Shown piece by piece: positions 45,757 through 56,350 of a stretch of 64,000 bases of DNA. How positions within the stretch are numbered: position 1 is the first letter of the stretch; the number at the start of each line of letters is the position of its first letter. Below the pieces are notes generated by a model that was given only the letters and a program-made list of their open reading frames with translations, was not told the origin of the DNA and searched no databases. The DNA is taken from the NCBI GenBank assembly GCA_003116995.1, contig BDSL01000077.1:124001-188000 (forward strand). The letters run 5' to 3'. Source of the DNA: Yamagishiella unicocca (Eukaryota > Chlorophyta > Chlorophyceae > Chlamydomonadales > Volvocaceae). A program made the translations under genes and the position numbers.

Positions 45757-48331
45757 GGAGGAGGACGAGGAGGAGGAGGAGGAGGAGGACGGAACTGATA
45801 GCCCACCGGCCCCTGCCTGGGGGTCTCTCGGGGGCAATGCCCTGCGCGCGACCAATAGCAGGACTGCGCCTGTGGGATTTTGCTGGCAGGGCGCCAGCCG
45901 TGCTGAGGCTGCGAAGGTCTGGGTGTGCGGCAGGGCCCGGCGGGACCTACGGGACCAACCCGTCCTGGCGGCATGTCGGCGCCTGTGTGGATACGCCGGC
46001 GCCTGAAGCGTCGAGGCTGCCTGCGGTGTACCGCCGCATGCGAGAAACGCGAGTTGTACAGTAAGGCGGAAGTTGTATGGGGTGCTGGTAGCGCTGTGGG
46101 GCGGGACTGGGGCCTTAGCTAAGGTACCGATGCTGTACCCTGGGGTACGGAGTATTGACGGGAAGGTACAGAGAGGGGGAGACACAGAGGGACAGAGAGG
46201 GGGAGATACAGAGGGACAGGGAGGCGCGCACCGGTGGTGGCGGCGGCGGTGGTGGCGGCGGCGGTGGTGGCGGCGGCGGCGGGGGTGGCGCGCACCGGTG
46301 GTGGCGGCGGCGGTGGTGGCGGCGGCGGGGGTGTCGCCCGCTGCAGGTGCGGCCGCTGAGACATACGGTTCCGCTGTGACACTGCGTGCGTCGTGACCGC
46401 GGGCTATGTATGGGCCCCCCCGCGGACGTGGGCTCCGATCGACGGTGGCTAGGGCTGGGCCCCCCTGACTGACTGGGGACATCGCGGTTGCTGTCGTGCA
46501 TGTTTGATCTGTCGTCGAGTTAGGGCACCTAGTAGAGCGCTGTGAGGGGTTACTGTGATGCCTGATGCGATGTCTGATGTGGTGTTTTGAGCGAGCGAGC
46601 TGCGCGTTGCAGGTCCACACGGTACCGGTAAACGGTGATCCGCAACATTTGTTTAATGGCAGGTAGGCGTAGGTGGGACGGGCATGCGGAGGTCTTGACG
46701 TGCTGTGGATGGAGGCCCCTGTGACGCATATACCTGCTGGGTGTTGCGCGCTGACATGCTTGATACCCGCGGCCGGATGAGAGCCGACAGGGCAGCAGCA
46801 TGGTACGGCATGTGTGCGTGGGCTGGTGTGGGCTGATGCGCTGGCGCCTGCTGGTGCGAGCGGTACCAGGGACGGGCGGAATGCATACCTCCCGGTGCAT
46901 CGCGGGAAGAAGCGTGACAGGCTAGCGGGTAAGAACATCCAAGGATGCAATGCGCCGCCAATGTGCACAGCAGGAGGAGTGCCTCACGAGCAGCTGGTGT
47001 GGGAAAGGCGCCCTCGCGGCTGCGTGATTGGAACGAATCGGCTTGTCTTTTGGCTTGCCGTTGTGGAGCGGGAACCTTCGAGGACACATCGGCTGCCCGA
47101 CATGTCTAGCAGATGGTACCCCCATGACAATCGCGACTTGCCGAACTGCAGATCTGCAAGATTTTATATGTTTTCTCGCTTAACTAGCCGTCAAGCGGAA
47201 CTACCGTATGACTTGCGGATCACACAGCGTTCCGTAGTTTCAGTATGCAGTGGAAGGTAGCACGATTTCTTGGAACTCTGGGAATTGGTACGTGACTGCC
47301 TGCGATCTGCGAATAGCAGTCGACGTCGTCGGCGTGAGCTGATTCGTCCCTTGTCGCCGGAACGCGGACCTCCTTTCTTTTTTAGGCCTTGTAACAATCT
47401 TATTATTGGTCCTATAATTCGTATAAACTTCCATACATCGAATTGTCGCCCGCACGCCAATATGTGCCTACGTACATGCACGACACGCTCCTACGACACG
47501 TAAAGTCGGACTGAAAACATGAGCTCACGGTATCAGATTGAAGGGATAGGCCGCATCGTTCGCAATTTAGCCCCGGTATCGGGAAAGCCTATACATGGGC
47601 AAGTTTGCGACAGTGGCGCGTCGCGGCCGTGTTGCCAGGACCTCGTAAACTCGCATTCGCATCAGAAAGCCTGCCAGCATTCATACGTAAGCAAACGGGG
47701 CTTGTTCTATCGCACGACAGGCTCCGTACCGACCCCATATCCCTGTCGGCATCGCGAAGAAGGCCGCCGTGCGGTGTCCCCGTTCTGCTTCAGGTTCCAA
47801 AGCCATTCGCAGGGCCAGTCCCTCCAAGCACCAAACGCAACGCACGGCCTGCCTTCAGGCGATAACCGGACACCCCCCCTGCAGCCAAACCCCATTCCCC
47901 AATGGACCTACCCCCGGCCCGCGCGAGCTTAGGATCAACCAGGCATCGCCCCACATGTGACAAATCCACCTTGGCCGCACCCGCAGCCAGCACCTCGCAC
48001 CGCACCCGCAGCCAGCACCTCGCACCGCACGCCCCCTATCTGCCAGCCCGACAGCCAGCCGGCGTCCTAGCGCCTCTTTGCCTAGCAGATGGCGAGCGAG
48101 CCCTCGAGGTCACATCCTCCAAAAGCCCCCTCATCTGTAGCAGCAGCAGCGGCACGTACGCGGCGCCCGACAGCCCAGCACAGCTTCCCCGCCCGGCAGC
48201 TACAGGGAGGTCGAACCAGCCGCAGCAGCACCCGCAGCCACAGCATCAAGAACCAACCAACGCCAAATGACGCCTCAACAATATACTTATTATCGTCAAG
48301 GGCTGTCGCGGCGTGCGTGTCTGCGGGCCGC
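45757..48331. other. Intergenic, low-complexity DNA
   Basis: No gene supported. It holds the 3' untranslated region of the macro gene, a GAGGAGGAG run at about 45757-45790, GGGAGA/CAGAGGGAC units at 46168-46222 and a GGC/GGT array at 46228-46345. Long minus-strand frames across 45538-46968 are poly-Pro/His/Arg translations of these repeats. Confidence 0.55.
46228..46345 (+). repeat. GGT/GGC array with a duplicated block
   Basis: Trinucleotide-like GGTGGTGGCGGCGGC runs. The block beginning GGCGCGCACCGGTGGTGGCG occurs twice about 65 bp apart, so the array has grown by block duplication as well as slippage. Confidence 0.85.
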
Positions 48332-48960
48332 TCACAAGCCCATGCGGTCCTTGATGTGCATGCCGTGTGCAACAGCGTACAGACCTGGAGGGGGGGTTAC
48401 AATAAAGGGGAGGGGAGGGGGGAGGGAGAAAACCGGTGACACAATAGACCGGTTGACAAGGGGTTTGGGGGGGGGCGCTTGACAGGGGCCGTTGGCCGGT
48501 GTAGGATGCCGAGAGAGATTCGAAAGGTACATGAAAAAGGACTTTGATCAGGTCAGGAGCACCAAAGCGGATATTAAGGGTTCGCGAGGGGAAGGATCGC
48601 GAGGAATCGTTATGCACGGCATAGGGGAGGTGGAGGGGCAGCGGCGCCTCGACGGGCGCAGTCGCACGCGACCCCCAGCGTCCCTGCTGCGCCCACCCAC
48701 CTGCAAACACACCCCAGCCCTGCGCCTCGTAGGCGGCCAGCGTGCTGTGCAGGTTCTTCAGCGGCAGCCACTCCTTGGTGATGCCCATCTTACGGTCCTC
48801 CTTGCTCTGCTTCGGCTTCAGGTTCTCCGGCAAGTCGGGGTCGATCTGTGTTTTTTGTTTTTTTTCCCAGCGGCAGAAAGGTACCAGGGAAACGACCAGT
48901 CAATACAAGCAAAGAATGCAGCCGCCTTGCCGAACTTACGATCGTACCACCGCGACTCAT
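48332..48960 (-). CDS. Unrecognised small conserved-looking protein, 68 aa, three exons
   Basis: Exons (minus): 48960-48940 (21 bases, MSRGGTI), 48845-48713, 48384-48332. Donors and acceptors are GT-AG and the phases (0 then 1) fit exactly. The product is hydrophilic: MSRGGTI, IDPDLPENLKPKQSKEDRKM, GITKEWLPLKNLHSTLAAYE, AQGWGLYAVAHGMHIKDRMG, L. There is no signal peptide or membrane segment, and the net charge is mildly basic. I do not recognise the family. The size and Lys/Arg/Trp content would suit a small mitochondrial or ribosome-associated subunit, but that is a guess. The short first exon makes the start less certain than the other two exons. Confidence 0.6.
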
Positions 48961-50163
48961 CCCCCAACAGCCGGGAAAAGCACATTATGGCATCCGGGGG
49001 GGTTTCGAGGCAGCCCCGTGGATGCAAGAAAAAACCGTGGCATCCGGGGGGTGGCGTGAAAACCGTTGACACGAAAAAGACAGGATGTAGGACGCATGGT
49101 CGGCGGACAGCGAGGATGTGGGCGCATGCTGGAGCGTGGGGGGGGGGGTCGAGACCCTGGCGTCGGGTTCCCTGGCTCCTTCAGGACGGCATTGCTTGCC
49201 GTTGGCGGCACGGTGGCCGGTGGCGCATGCAGCCGCTGGGCCCCCACATGACAGACATGAGGGCACGGGGCGATGAGGGCACGGGGCGATGAGCGGCCCG
49301 GCGCGATGAGCGGCCCGGGGCGATGAGGGCACGGGGCGCAAAAATAACGGCCAGCTCGCCGGCCCCTCCTAGCTCAGCCCGTGATAGCAGGGCACCACGA
49401 ATCATAAACCCTTCCTTTTCGAATCGCACGTCAAAGGGTTGCCGGGAAGCGCTGGTTGTACGGCACATCGCGTCCATACCTATCCGGCGTACCAACTTCA
49501 CGCCTGCCCCGAGTCGCAGCGCTCCGAAACCGCTATGTTGCTAGCGCGTCGTACATGGCTTGTGAGCGAGCGTAGCTTGTGGCTTAATAACTAGCAAATA
49601 CTAGCAATAACTAGCAAGTAGCTTCCTACTCAGTTGGTTCGTCCCGCCACCGCGAACCGGACCTCCAGCCTAGGAGGCCAGTGCAGGTCTTTTAGTCCGG
49701 TGGCGTGTCCCCCTTACGATGCAAACGCGGTCCCGACCCACGGGTCTACACCCACCTCAGCAAAGATGGTGACCTGTTGACGCACGAGCGGCACCACCGG
49801 AACCGAGCACGGTAGTCATCGCAACAGCGAGAGGCAGCGCAAGCAGAGGGGGCGGTGAGAAGGTTGTCGACATTTCCAAAGGAGCGCCAGTGCAAGCGGC
49901 ATATTGTAACATCCGCATTCGGAGTGTTGTCCGCATTCCGCGAGCATTGTAACAGCAAAGGTGGGAGGTAATACCGTTTGTGATGCGGCCCTTCCGCCAA
50001 TGTGTGTTTGTGTTTTCGTAATTGAGGTTGGCTCATGCAGCGGAATAGGCTTACGTGGACATACGGAACGCTTGATAAGGGACGCTGCGTGCTCACCGCG
50101 TGATTGGCGAGACCCCTTAAATGACATTTCTAGTGTGATGAGGGTGCAACGAAGTGTGCACAG
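48961..50163. other. Intergenic, no supported gene
   Basis: It holds an R1-type repeat fragment at 49003-49045, GATGAGGGCACGGGGC repeats at 49252-49340 and the putative 3' region of the Nudix gene. Open minus-strand stretches at 49370-49500 and 49745-49794 look faintly protein-like but could not be joined in phase to either neighbour. Confidence 0.45.
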
Positions 50164-51286
50164 CTAGGTATTTTCTGCCGACATCGTGCCATCTGAAACC
50201 ACCAGCGTCATTGTGTGGCGTGACATGAGAATGTCCTGATTGGGGCCAATCTCCTTCTGATCAATACAGCACAGCGGTGCGCGAACTAGCAGCCTCCGTG
50301 CGCCCAACCCACTTGCAGTATGGCACTGGTTACTAAAACCCGACAACACCCAGGCCATGCCAAGCTGACCGTCGCCGCATTCAACCATGGGACCGAAAAA
50401 CTCCTGTCCCAAGCTTACCATGTTTTCGTTGGTCAAGCCCGGGCTGAGGAACTGCTGGCCGGTGGACCCGACGAGCTGCCCCACATAGCCCGTCTCCTCC
50501 TTTAGCTCTCTAAGAGCTGCATCCTGCTCATATTATACCCGAGGTAATGGTTAGCGATTAAGTGCTTCCTCCGCGTGGTACAAGCAAAGATCCAGACCGC
50601 ATGTCGCACCTTCGGGGACTCGTTGTTATCGACGAGGCCTGCGCATACGGGCACGGGCATCCCCTTACGATGAGAACAGTGCATGCAACAGTAGTCCAGG
50701 CGCAAAACATGGCTGCGCCAGGACATCAAGGCACGACGTTTTCGACCCTCCTCACCAGCCGGCAGCTCAATAGTGTATTTCCCAAGCGGCGGACGGTATT
50801 GCTTAACGACCAGTACTTGGTGGTTCCCGTCCTTCTTCTTGAGAATTGCGAAAATGTTGACAGCTGTAAATAGGGGCCAGAGCGCACTGGCGTGAGCGAT
50901 CAATCAGGAACAGATGGCTAGCTTTGCCATGACCATAAAGCCTTTTAATGCTGGTAACAAGGCGAGTCGGTTTACGATAGCCGCAGCCGGCCACGACTGG
51001 TCCTCTTGTCGAACCGGGCTTACCGTCAACTTCACCCTTTCGTGTAGTCCGCTCAACATACTGCCAGCTGACCTGTGGATTGAGGGCAACCGTGGTCACA
51101 ACACAAGTACCGCCGCTTTCTCGTGCTTGACGCCCATTAGCGGGACTTCCCGACCTTCGTATTGTCGACTGGCCTGTTGTAGTCCACGTTCACAAACCGT
51201 AAGAAACGGCTCTCCGCAAGCAACTTCTTCTCGAGCGTGGCTGGGCTCGGAGGTGGCTGAGAGCCGGGGCCCTTGGCCTGCGACAT
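50164..51286 (-). CDS. Nudix hydrolase, NUDT5/YSA1-like ADP-ribose pyrophosphatase
   Basis: Exons (minus): 51286-51155, 51072-51024, 50863-50756, 50638-50610, 50523-50419, with a likely last exon 50235-50164; phases fit throughout. The start MSQAKGPGSQPPPSPATLEK is the first ATG. Family signposts in order: WQYVERTTRKGEVD (as in the NUDT5 W..V.RTTRK segment), VLVVKQYRPPLGKYTIELPA, then the Nudix box GLVDNNESPKDAALRELKEE TG, matching GX5EX7REUXEEXGU with the metal-binding REXXEE glutamates, and FLSPGLTNENM. These enzymes cleave ADP-ribose to AMP and ribose 5-phosphate. With the last exon chosen here the protein is 164 residues, shorter than the roughly 210-220 typical of the family, so either the C-terminal part is missed or it is truncated. 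A macro-domain gene lies nearby. Confidence 0.85.
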
Positions 51287-51897
51287 TCTATCAGCCCCTA
51301 ATTATGCTGACTTGTTGATTAATTACCCGCGCAACATGCAGCCTTATCAGAAGAAGTGCCCGCGCCTCCAGCCGAGTGCAGCGCTGCAGGAGCCAAGGTA
51401 AGGCTCCCAAATTCGTACAGAGAATTATGTTTTCTTGCACAGTAATAACAAACTTGGGGAGCGTCCTTCTAGACAACTTAGGCTGACCTGTGTGCACAGT
51501 ACGGCGAGCCGTATTGCTTTAGGCGCATTCGCGGCTTGCAGTGCTGATCCTTCTGACACCTCGAGCATGTCATGATTGCCAAAAATGCTTCCCGCTGTCA
51601 GGATACCATGCCACCCATAGGGAGCCCAAAACCACCTTAGTCTTCGGCGGCGATCGCAACACCCATGAGGCATGCGCCCAAGTCGAATATGCAACAATGA
51701 AATCACATCCAAAAGCACCAAGGGCATCAGCCGCCATACGGGTTTCGCCGGACCCAGTAGGAAGCTACATGCACGTTTCGCCTCACCTCACACCTAATTC
51801 CCCTCACATCCCAGCGACACGTGCCATCACCCCCCCCTGCGACCCGCCATATCATACATGCATCCTGCCAACGGCCAACCGCTCCCTCCTCCCAGAC
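51287..51897. other. Gap between Nudix and CobW genes, no gene seen
   Basis: This stretch must contain the Nudix 5' leader and the CobW 3' untranslated region, since both genes are on the minus strand. Nothing else is recognisable. Confidence 0.5.
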
Positions 51898-54800
51898 TCA
51901 CCGCAGGGCGTCAACCAGCGCCCGTTCAACCGCCCCCCAGTCCGCGCTTGCAACCGCCTGCCCCAACCACCCGTCCGCACCCCCGCCACTCCCCTCCATC
52001 CCAACCCCGGTATCGGCTGCGTCTGCTGCCGGATCGACCGTTCTCAGCGGCCCCACGGCGGTATCCGTACGGCCGTTGGGCGCCAACTGGACGATCACCT
52101 CAAGCCTGCTCTCCCGCCGGTACGATATCGCCCGCAGCTCCACGCCGCCATCCAATTGCAAGTACGGCACGATGTACGACGATTTCCCGACCCTAGGACG
52201 ATCGTACAGAAGGCGGCGGCGGACGGGGTGGAGGAGTAGATCAGGGCAAGGGAGTGTGTGTGTCTCTGCGTCATGCTGGCATGGGCACATAGATTGTCGT
52301 GCTAGGTGTCGTGCTGGCTGTCTTGCAGCAGAGACCGTGAAACCTTCATCGTGGCGTCTTACCCGTTGGTACTTAATGATGCCCGAGCTGGTGGGCTCAG
52401 GTTCTCAGCGCATATCGTACAAGTACGGCATAATGATCCCGAAGCTGCACCTGGTCCTCTACCCCGCAATTCTCTCGCCACCGCCCGAACATGCCCCGGG
52501 GTAACGCCACACGCGGGCCCCCCTCCAATCCAGTTCGCAGCGTTAGCAACCCCAGCCGTTCAACCGCCACCCCCCGCACCCACCGGAATATGCCCTTGAG
52601 GCGGGCCGCCCGCGGCCACACCGCCGCCAGCACCTGCTTCAGGCGCTCCCGATCGAACACGTCATCCGCGCTGAACATCCACCCGCATGACACCTGCTGC
52701 TGCTGCTCCTCGTCCCCCTCCAGCCCCAGCTCCTGCTGTCGCCCCTGCTGCCGCCCTCCAGCATCCACCTCCCCCGGGACTGCCTCCCCTGAAGTGACTG
52801 CTGGCCCCGCGCAACCGTCAGCCGGGCTGCCGCAAAGCAGCGGCGGTGGTGGCGGCGGCAGCGGCGGGTGCCGCGAGGGGAAGCGTAGGGGTCTCCGGGG
52901 GGGAATCACAAGCTGCGCCGCGGGGCGCTCCGAAACCACCTCGTCACCTCCGCCGCCGCCGCGGACTTCGTAGGAGCCATCGCCGCCGCCGCCGCCGCCG
53001 CCGCGCTCGTCCAGATGGGCCGAGGCCAGGGCGGCGGCGGTGCTGTCAGCCGTCGCGGCGTCAGCAGCAGCAACGGGCGTGCGCGGTGGTGCGTCCCCGC
53101 CCGCGTTCGAGCTGGTCCCGCTGCCGCCGGGGGGGGCCTCCATTGCCCCCCTTGCGGCTGCTGCTGCTACTGCTGTTGGCTCCGCCGCCGGGGCCCGCCC
53201 TGCGCGCTGGGCTGCTCGCCGGCGGCTGGTGTGCACCTGCGGGTTGAACAGGGGCCTGCGCGGAGGGAGGGTGCAGTACGGCAGGTGGGGTGGCGAGGAA
53301 AACCGTGGATACGACACACAAGAGGAAGAGAGGAGGGTGCAGTACGGCATCCGCAGTACGGCAGGTGGGGTACGGCAAGTGGGGTGCGATGGAGTGCATA
53401 CTGGAGAACGTGGTTAAGGTAGGGGGTCTGGGGGGGGGAGGAAGGAGTGGCAGAAAAACCGGGGAGGGGGGTGCTGCTGATGGTCGGAGGCCGCAGGGGG
53501 AGTCCCTCACTCACTTACTCACCTGAACAGGGGTGTGCGGGGCAAGTCCAACAGCGCCGGGTCGAGTCGTCCCTGGCTGGTCAGCACCACCTGCCAGGAG
53601 GGGAGGGGTGAAGCGCGAAGGCGGGGGGGTCAGCGTGCGGGCATGAGGGGTAGGGAGGTGTTCGGCGGTGGAAGCCAAGAGCATTGGAAGCATTACAAGG
53701 AAGGTAAGGCTTTTAAACCAGGCATGGCAGGGCGGGAAGGCAGTCAAGGCACCAGGCAGGGGGAGATGAACGAAACAGCTTCCCCCTCTCCTCCCCCCCC
53801 GCTCCTCTCCTCCCCTCCCCGCCCCGCCCCAGCTGCGCGTATCACCAACAAGACGTACTCCTGCGCCATCCCTACTTACGCACCTGAACCTTGGGCGGGT
53901 ACAGGGTTTCCGCCCACTGCCAGAACTCCTCCTGCTGCTGCACGGTGGCAAGGTCCGCCTTGTGCCCGACCAGCACATCAGCCACGTTGATCTGGTCCTG
54001 GGGGAGGGGGCAGGTGGGACCGCAAGGGGGGCTTCGGGTGGCGGGAAGGTGAGAGCGGGGAAGGAGGGGGGGGGGGTATAAAGAGAATCCGCTAATCCAC
54101 GGCCGACAAAGGAAGGGAAAGGGGAGGATGCGGAGGCGGGTTGTGCGTTTTTTAGCCTTGCAGCCGGCGCCGACCCGCCTATCCACAGCCCCGGCACGGG
54201 AAGCCGCAAGTCCTCCGCCACCTCCCCCCACGTTGCTACCGCCATACAAGGGCTCTTGCCCCGGCCCAACCCGTCCCCCGCCACGTCTCCTGCGCCCATC
54301 CCCGATCCACCAAGCTCCCCGGCATGCACACTAGGCATACACACTAAAAACACCCGTTGCACACTCGCCGCATGGTATGGCCCATCCGATACAGCCCTCA
54401 AGTGACCATCACGCGTTTCTACGCTGCCCCCAGCAGCTTCCACCCCCACCTGGAATGTCTCACTGGACCCAGCCGCCGAGACAGCGCCAGCGCCGTTGGC
54501 GCCTCCGCTGCCCCCCGCCGCCACCGCCGCCGCCCGCACATCCACCAAGCAGATCACCGCCCGCACGTCCAGTGCCGTACGGAGGTGCTCGTTGTACAGC
54601 GTGTCCAGCAGGCCTGGTGGTGCACGTGACCGGGAGGGTTGAGGTCGAGGTTGAGGTAGAGGTTGCGGGTTGAGGCCTGGGACTCGTGGCGCCAGTTGCG
54701 CATTCGAAGCATGGACAAATTGGGTGTCAAACATAGGGTCTCCCCCCTCCCTCCGTCTCCAAAGGGTTGCGTTTCAGCTCAGCCCAGCCCAGCCCCTCCG

Positions 54801-56122
54801 CCCTTTTCTCTCCCTCCCTGGACCCCCTTCCCTGGACTCCCCCCCTCCCCGCTTGGACTATGCACCCACTACATTATTTCCCCAGTCTACCGGTTCTTTT
54901 TTGCAACCCCCGCTCGGACACCAACCTGCTGGGTGGCCCAGCCCCTCCGCCCCTTTCTCTCCCTCCCTGGACCCCCTTCCCTGGACCCCCCCCGCTCGGA
55001 CTCCAACCTGCTGGGTGGCCCAGCCCGCTGGGTTCGATGATCAGGCGGTCCGGCTTGGCCTGTCGTACAAGCTGCGCGACGGCCGCCCCCAGCGGCCCCG
55101 AGAGCGTGCAGCACAGGCAGCCGCCCGCCAGCTCCCGGACCACGACACCGCTGGGAGGGGCGGCAGGGACGGAGGACGCTGACGTGTCGCCGCCGGCAGT
55201 AGCACCTGATGGTTGAGTGGGGTGAGTGGGGTGAGTGGGGTGAGTGAGATGAGTGGGGTGAGTGAGGTGAATGGGGTGAGTGGGGTAAGGCGGGGGGAAG
55301 GGGGAGCGCCACGCGTAGTTAGGTCTGGTCGTTGTGGTGGCGGTTGTGGTTGTGGTTGTGGTGGTAATGGTTTTCTGTTGACTTGGTGCTAGTCGCTGAT
55401 GACAATGCCGTTGCAAATCGTGACGCGGACCGGGGGCCACTGGCGCGGCCCATGGGTCGCTTGGTCCGGGGGTGCGTACATGAGGGCGGCAGCCACAATG
55501 CACAACACCAGAGCTGTGTGGAGACGTCGTGGAAGTGCTTCGCTTAGGAGCTTAGGTGCTGGTGGCAGTGGGCTCCTTGTGACAAGCGCTGTACGACGCG
55601 CTGCACGACGCGCCGGGCGGCAGCGTGTCAGGTCCGTTGTTACCTGACGGACGGACGGACGCCCCTGTGCCGACGGCAGCCTCAACCAGGGCCGCATCGA
55701 TGCCCATCGCCCCGAATTCGTTCACTAGCAGCGCCCATTTCTCCGTCGGGGGCTTCTGGCTGAGGAGGTGTTGCACGGCTGTGGTCTTCCCGACGCCGAG
55801 CGAACCAGTGATGATATTGACAGGAATGGGAAGCTTCTACGCATACAACGGGGGGCCATGGTCTTACGATTGGAGGGCAGGAGCATGGAACGATAACGCC
55901 ATGCAAGCGGCCACGTAGCCCTACCATGCCAGCGCATAAACCAACTCCGTGTTGATGAAATATATTGTAAGGATTGTGTACTGTGTATGTTGTTTTGCCA
56001 TATGGGTGCGGGTTTCTGTGTGCTTGCCTGACCGTCAAGATGCATGAGAAACCTACCTTCTCTACGGTTTTCAAATCCCGAACACCACGCCTAGCATGGC
56101 AGACATTGCCTTTGCAGAACAT
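51898..56122 (-). CDS. CobW/COG0523 metallochaperone GTPase (ZNG1-like)
   Basis: Exons (minus): 56122-56057, 55836-55644, 55205-55008, 54613-54450, 53997-53884, 53590-53523, 53264 to about 52600, then small exon(s) before a terminal exon of about 52215-51898. The first six junctions fit in phase; the last two are unresolved. Motifs: P-loop GSLGVGKT (33-40) after VNIIT, LLVNEFGAMGIDAALV, the metal-binding CLCC (116-119) in ELAGGCLCCTLSGPLGAAV, IIEPSGLGHPAG, VLVGHKADL in the G4 position, and a CobW C-terminal domain (KQVLAAVWPRAARLKGIFR; ELRAISYRRESRLEVIVQL). COG0523 proteins deliver zinc or cobalt to client enzymes; algae have several, some zinc-responsive. Between core and C-terminal domain lies an insertion of about 170 residues rich in Ala, Gly, Pro, Glu and Gln, without the His-rich linker often seen in the family. 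Confidence 0.88.
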
Positions 56123-56350
56123 TAATTTTGCTGTATAGCCTCCTCATTGATTATACCTTGCTTCTTCATTGAGTCCGTAACTCAAATTTTTCATTTTATG
56201 CTGTCTGTGCGCTTGGACCTTGCGACGTTGCCCCTTACAGCACATAATTAATCCAATTAGTACAGATCCTCAATGGAAGTACATCATCGTTGCGTTTAGT
56301 CCACGCAACACCTCCTCTCACCTGTCAGCGGGCGGTCGGCGCTGCAGGAG
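56123..56350. promoter_or_regulatory. Bidirectional promoter region, CobW and kinesin-14
   Basis: Only 228 bp separate the minus-strand CobW ATG (56122) from the first in-frame kinesin ATG (56351), so the two divergent genes must share this stretch. It is much more AT-rich than its surroundings. No named element identified. Confidence 0.45.

Noticed and set aside
45538..46968. Long 476-codon minus-strand frame
   Set aside because: It reads GGT/GGC and GAG repeats as poly-His/Arg/Pro and poly-Ser, and overlaps macro-gene exons on the other strand. No family motif.
49370..49500. Minus-strand stretch with PFDVRFEKEGFMIRGALLSR or GTPDRYGRDVPYNQRFPATL
   Set aside because: Both readings look faintly protein-like but neither has a donor and acceptor that join it in phase to the Nudix gene or the 68-aa gene.
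49745..49794. Minus-strand stretch VPVVPLVRQQVTIFAE before a GT
   Set aside because: There is an in-frame stop just upstream and no acceptor between; possible chance.
56123..56350. Upstream kinesin exon
   Set aside because: The frame is open upstream of 56351 but has no ATG before an in-frame stop, so the first ATG at 56351 was taken.
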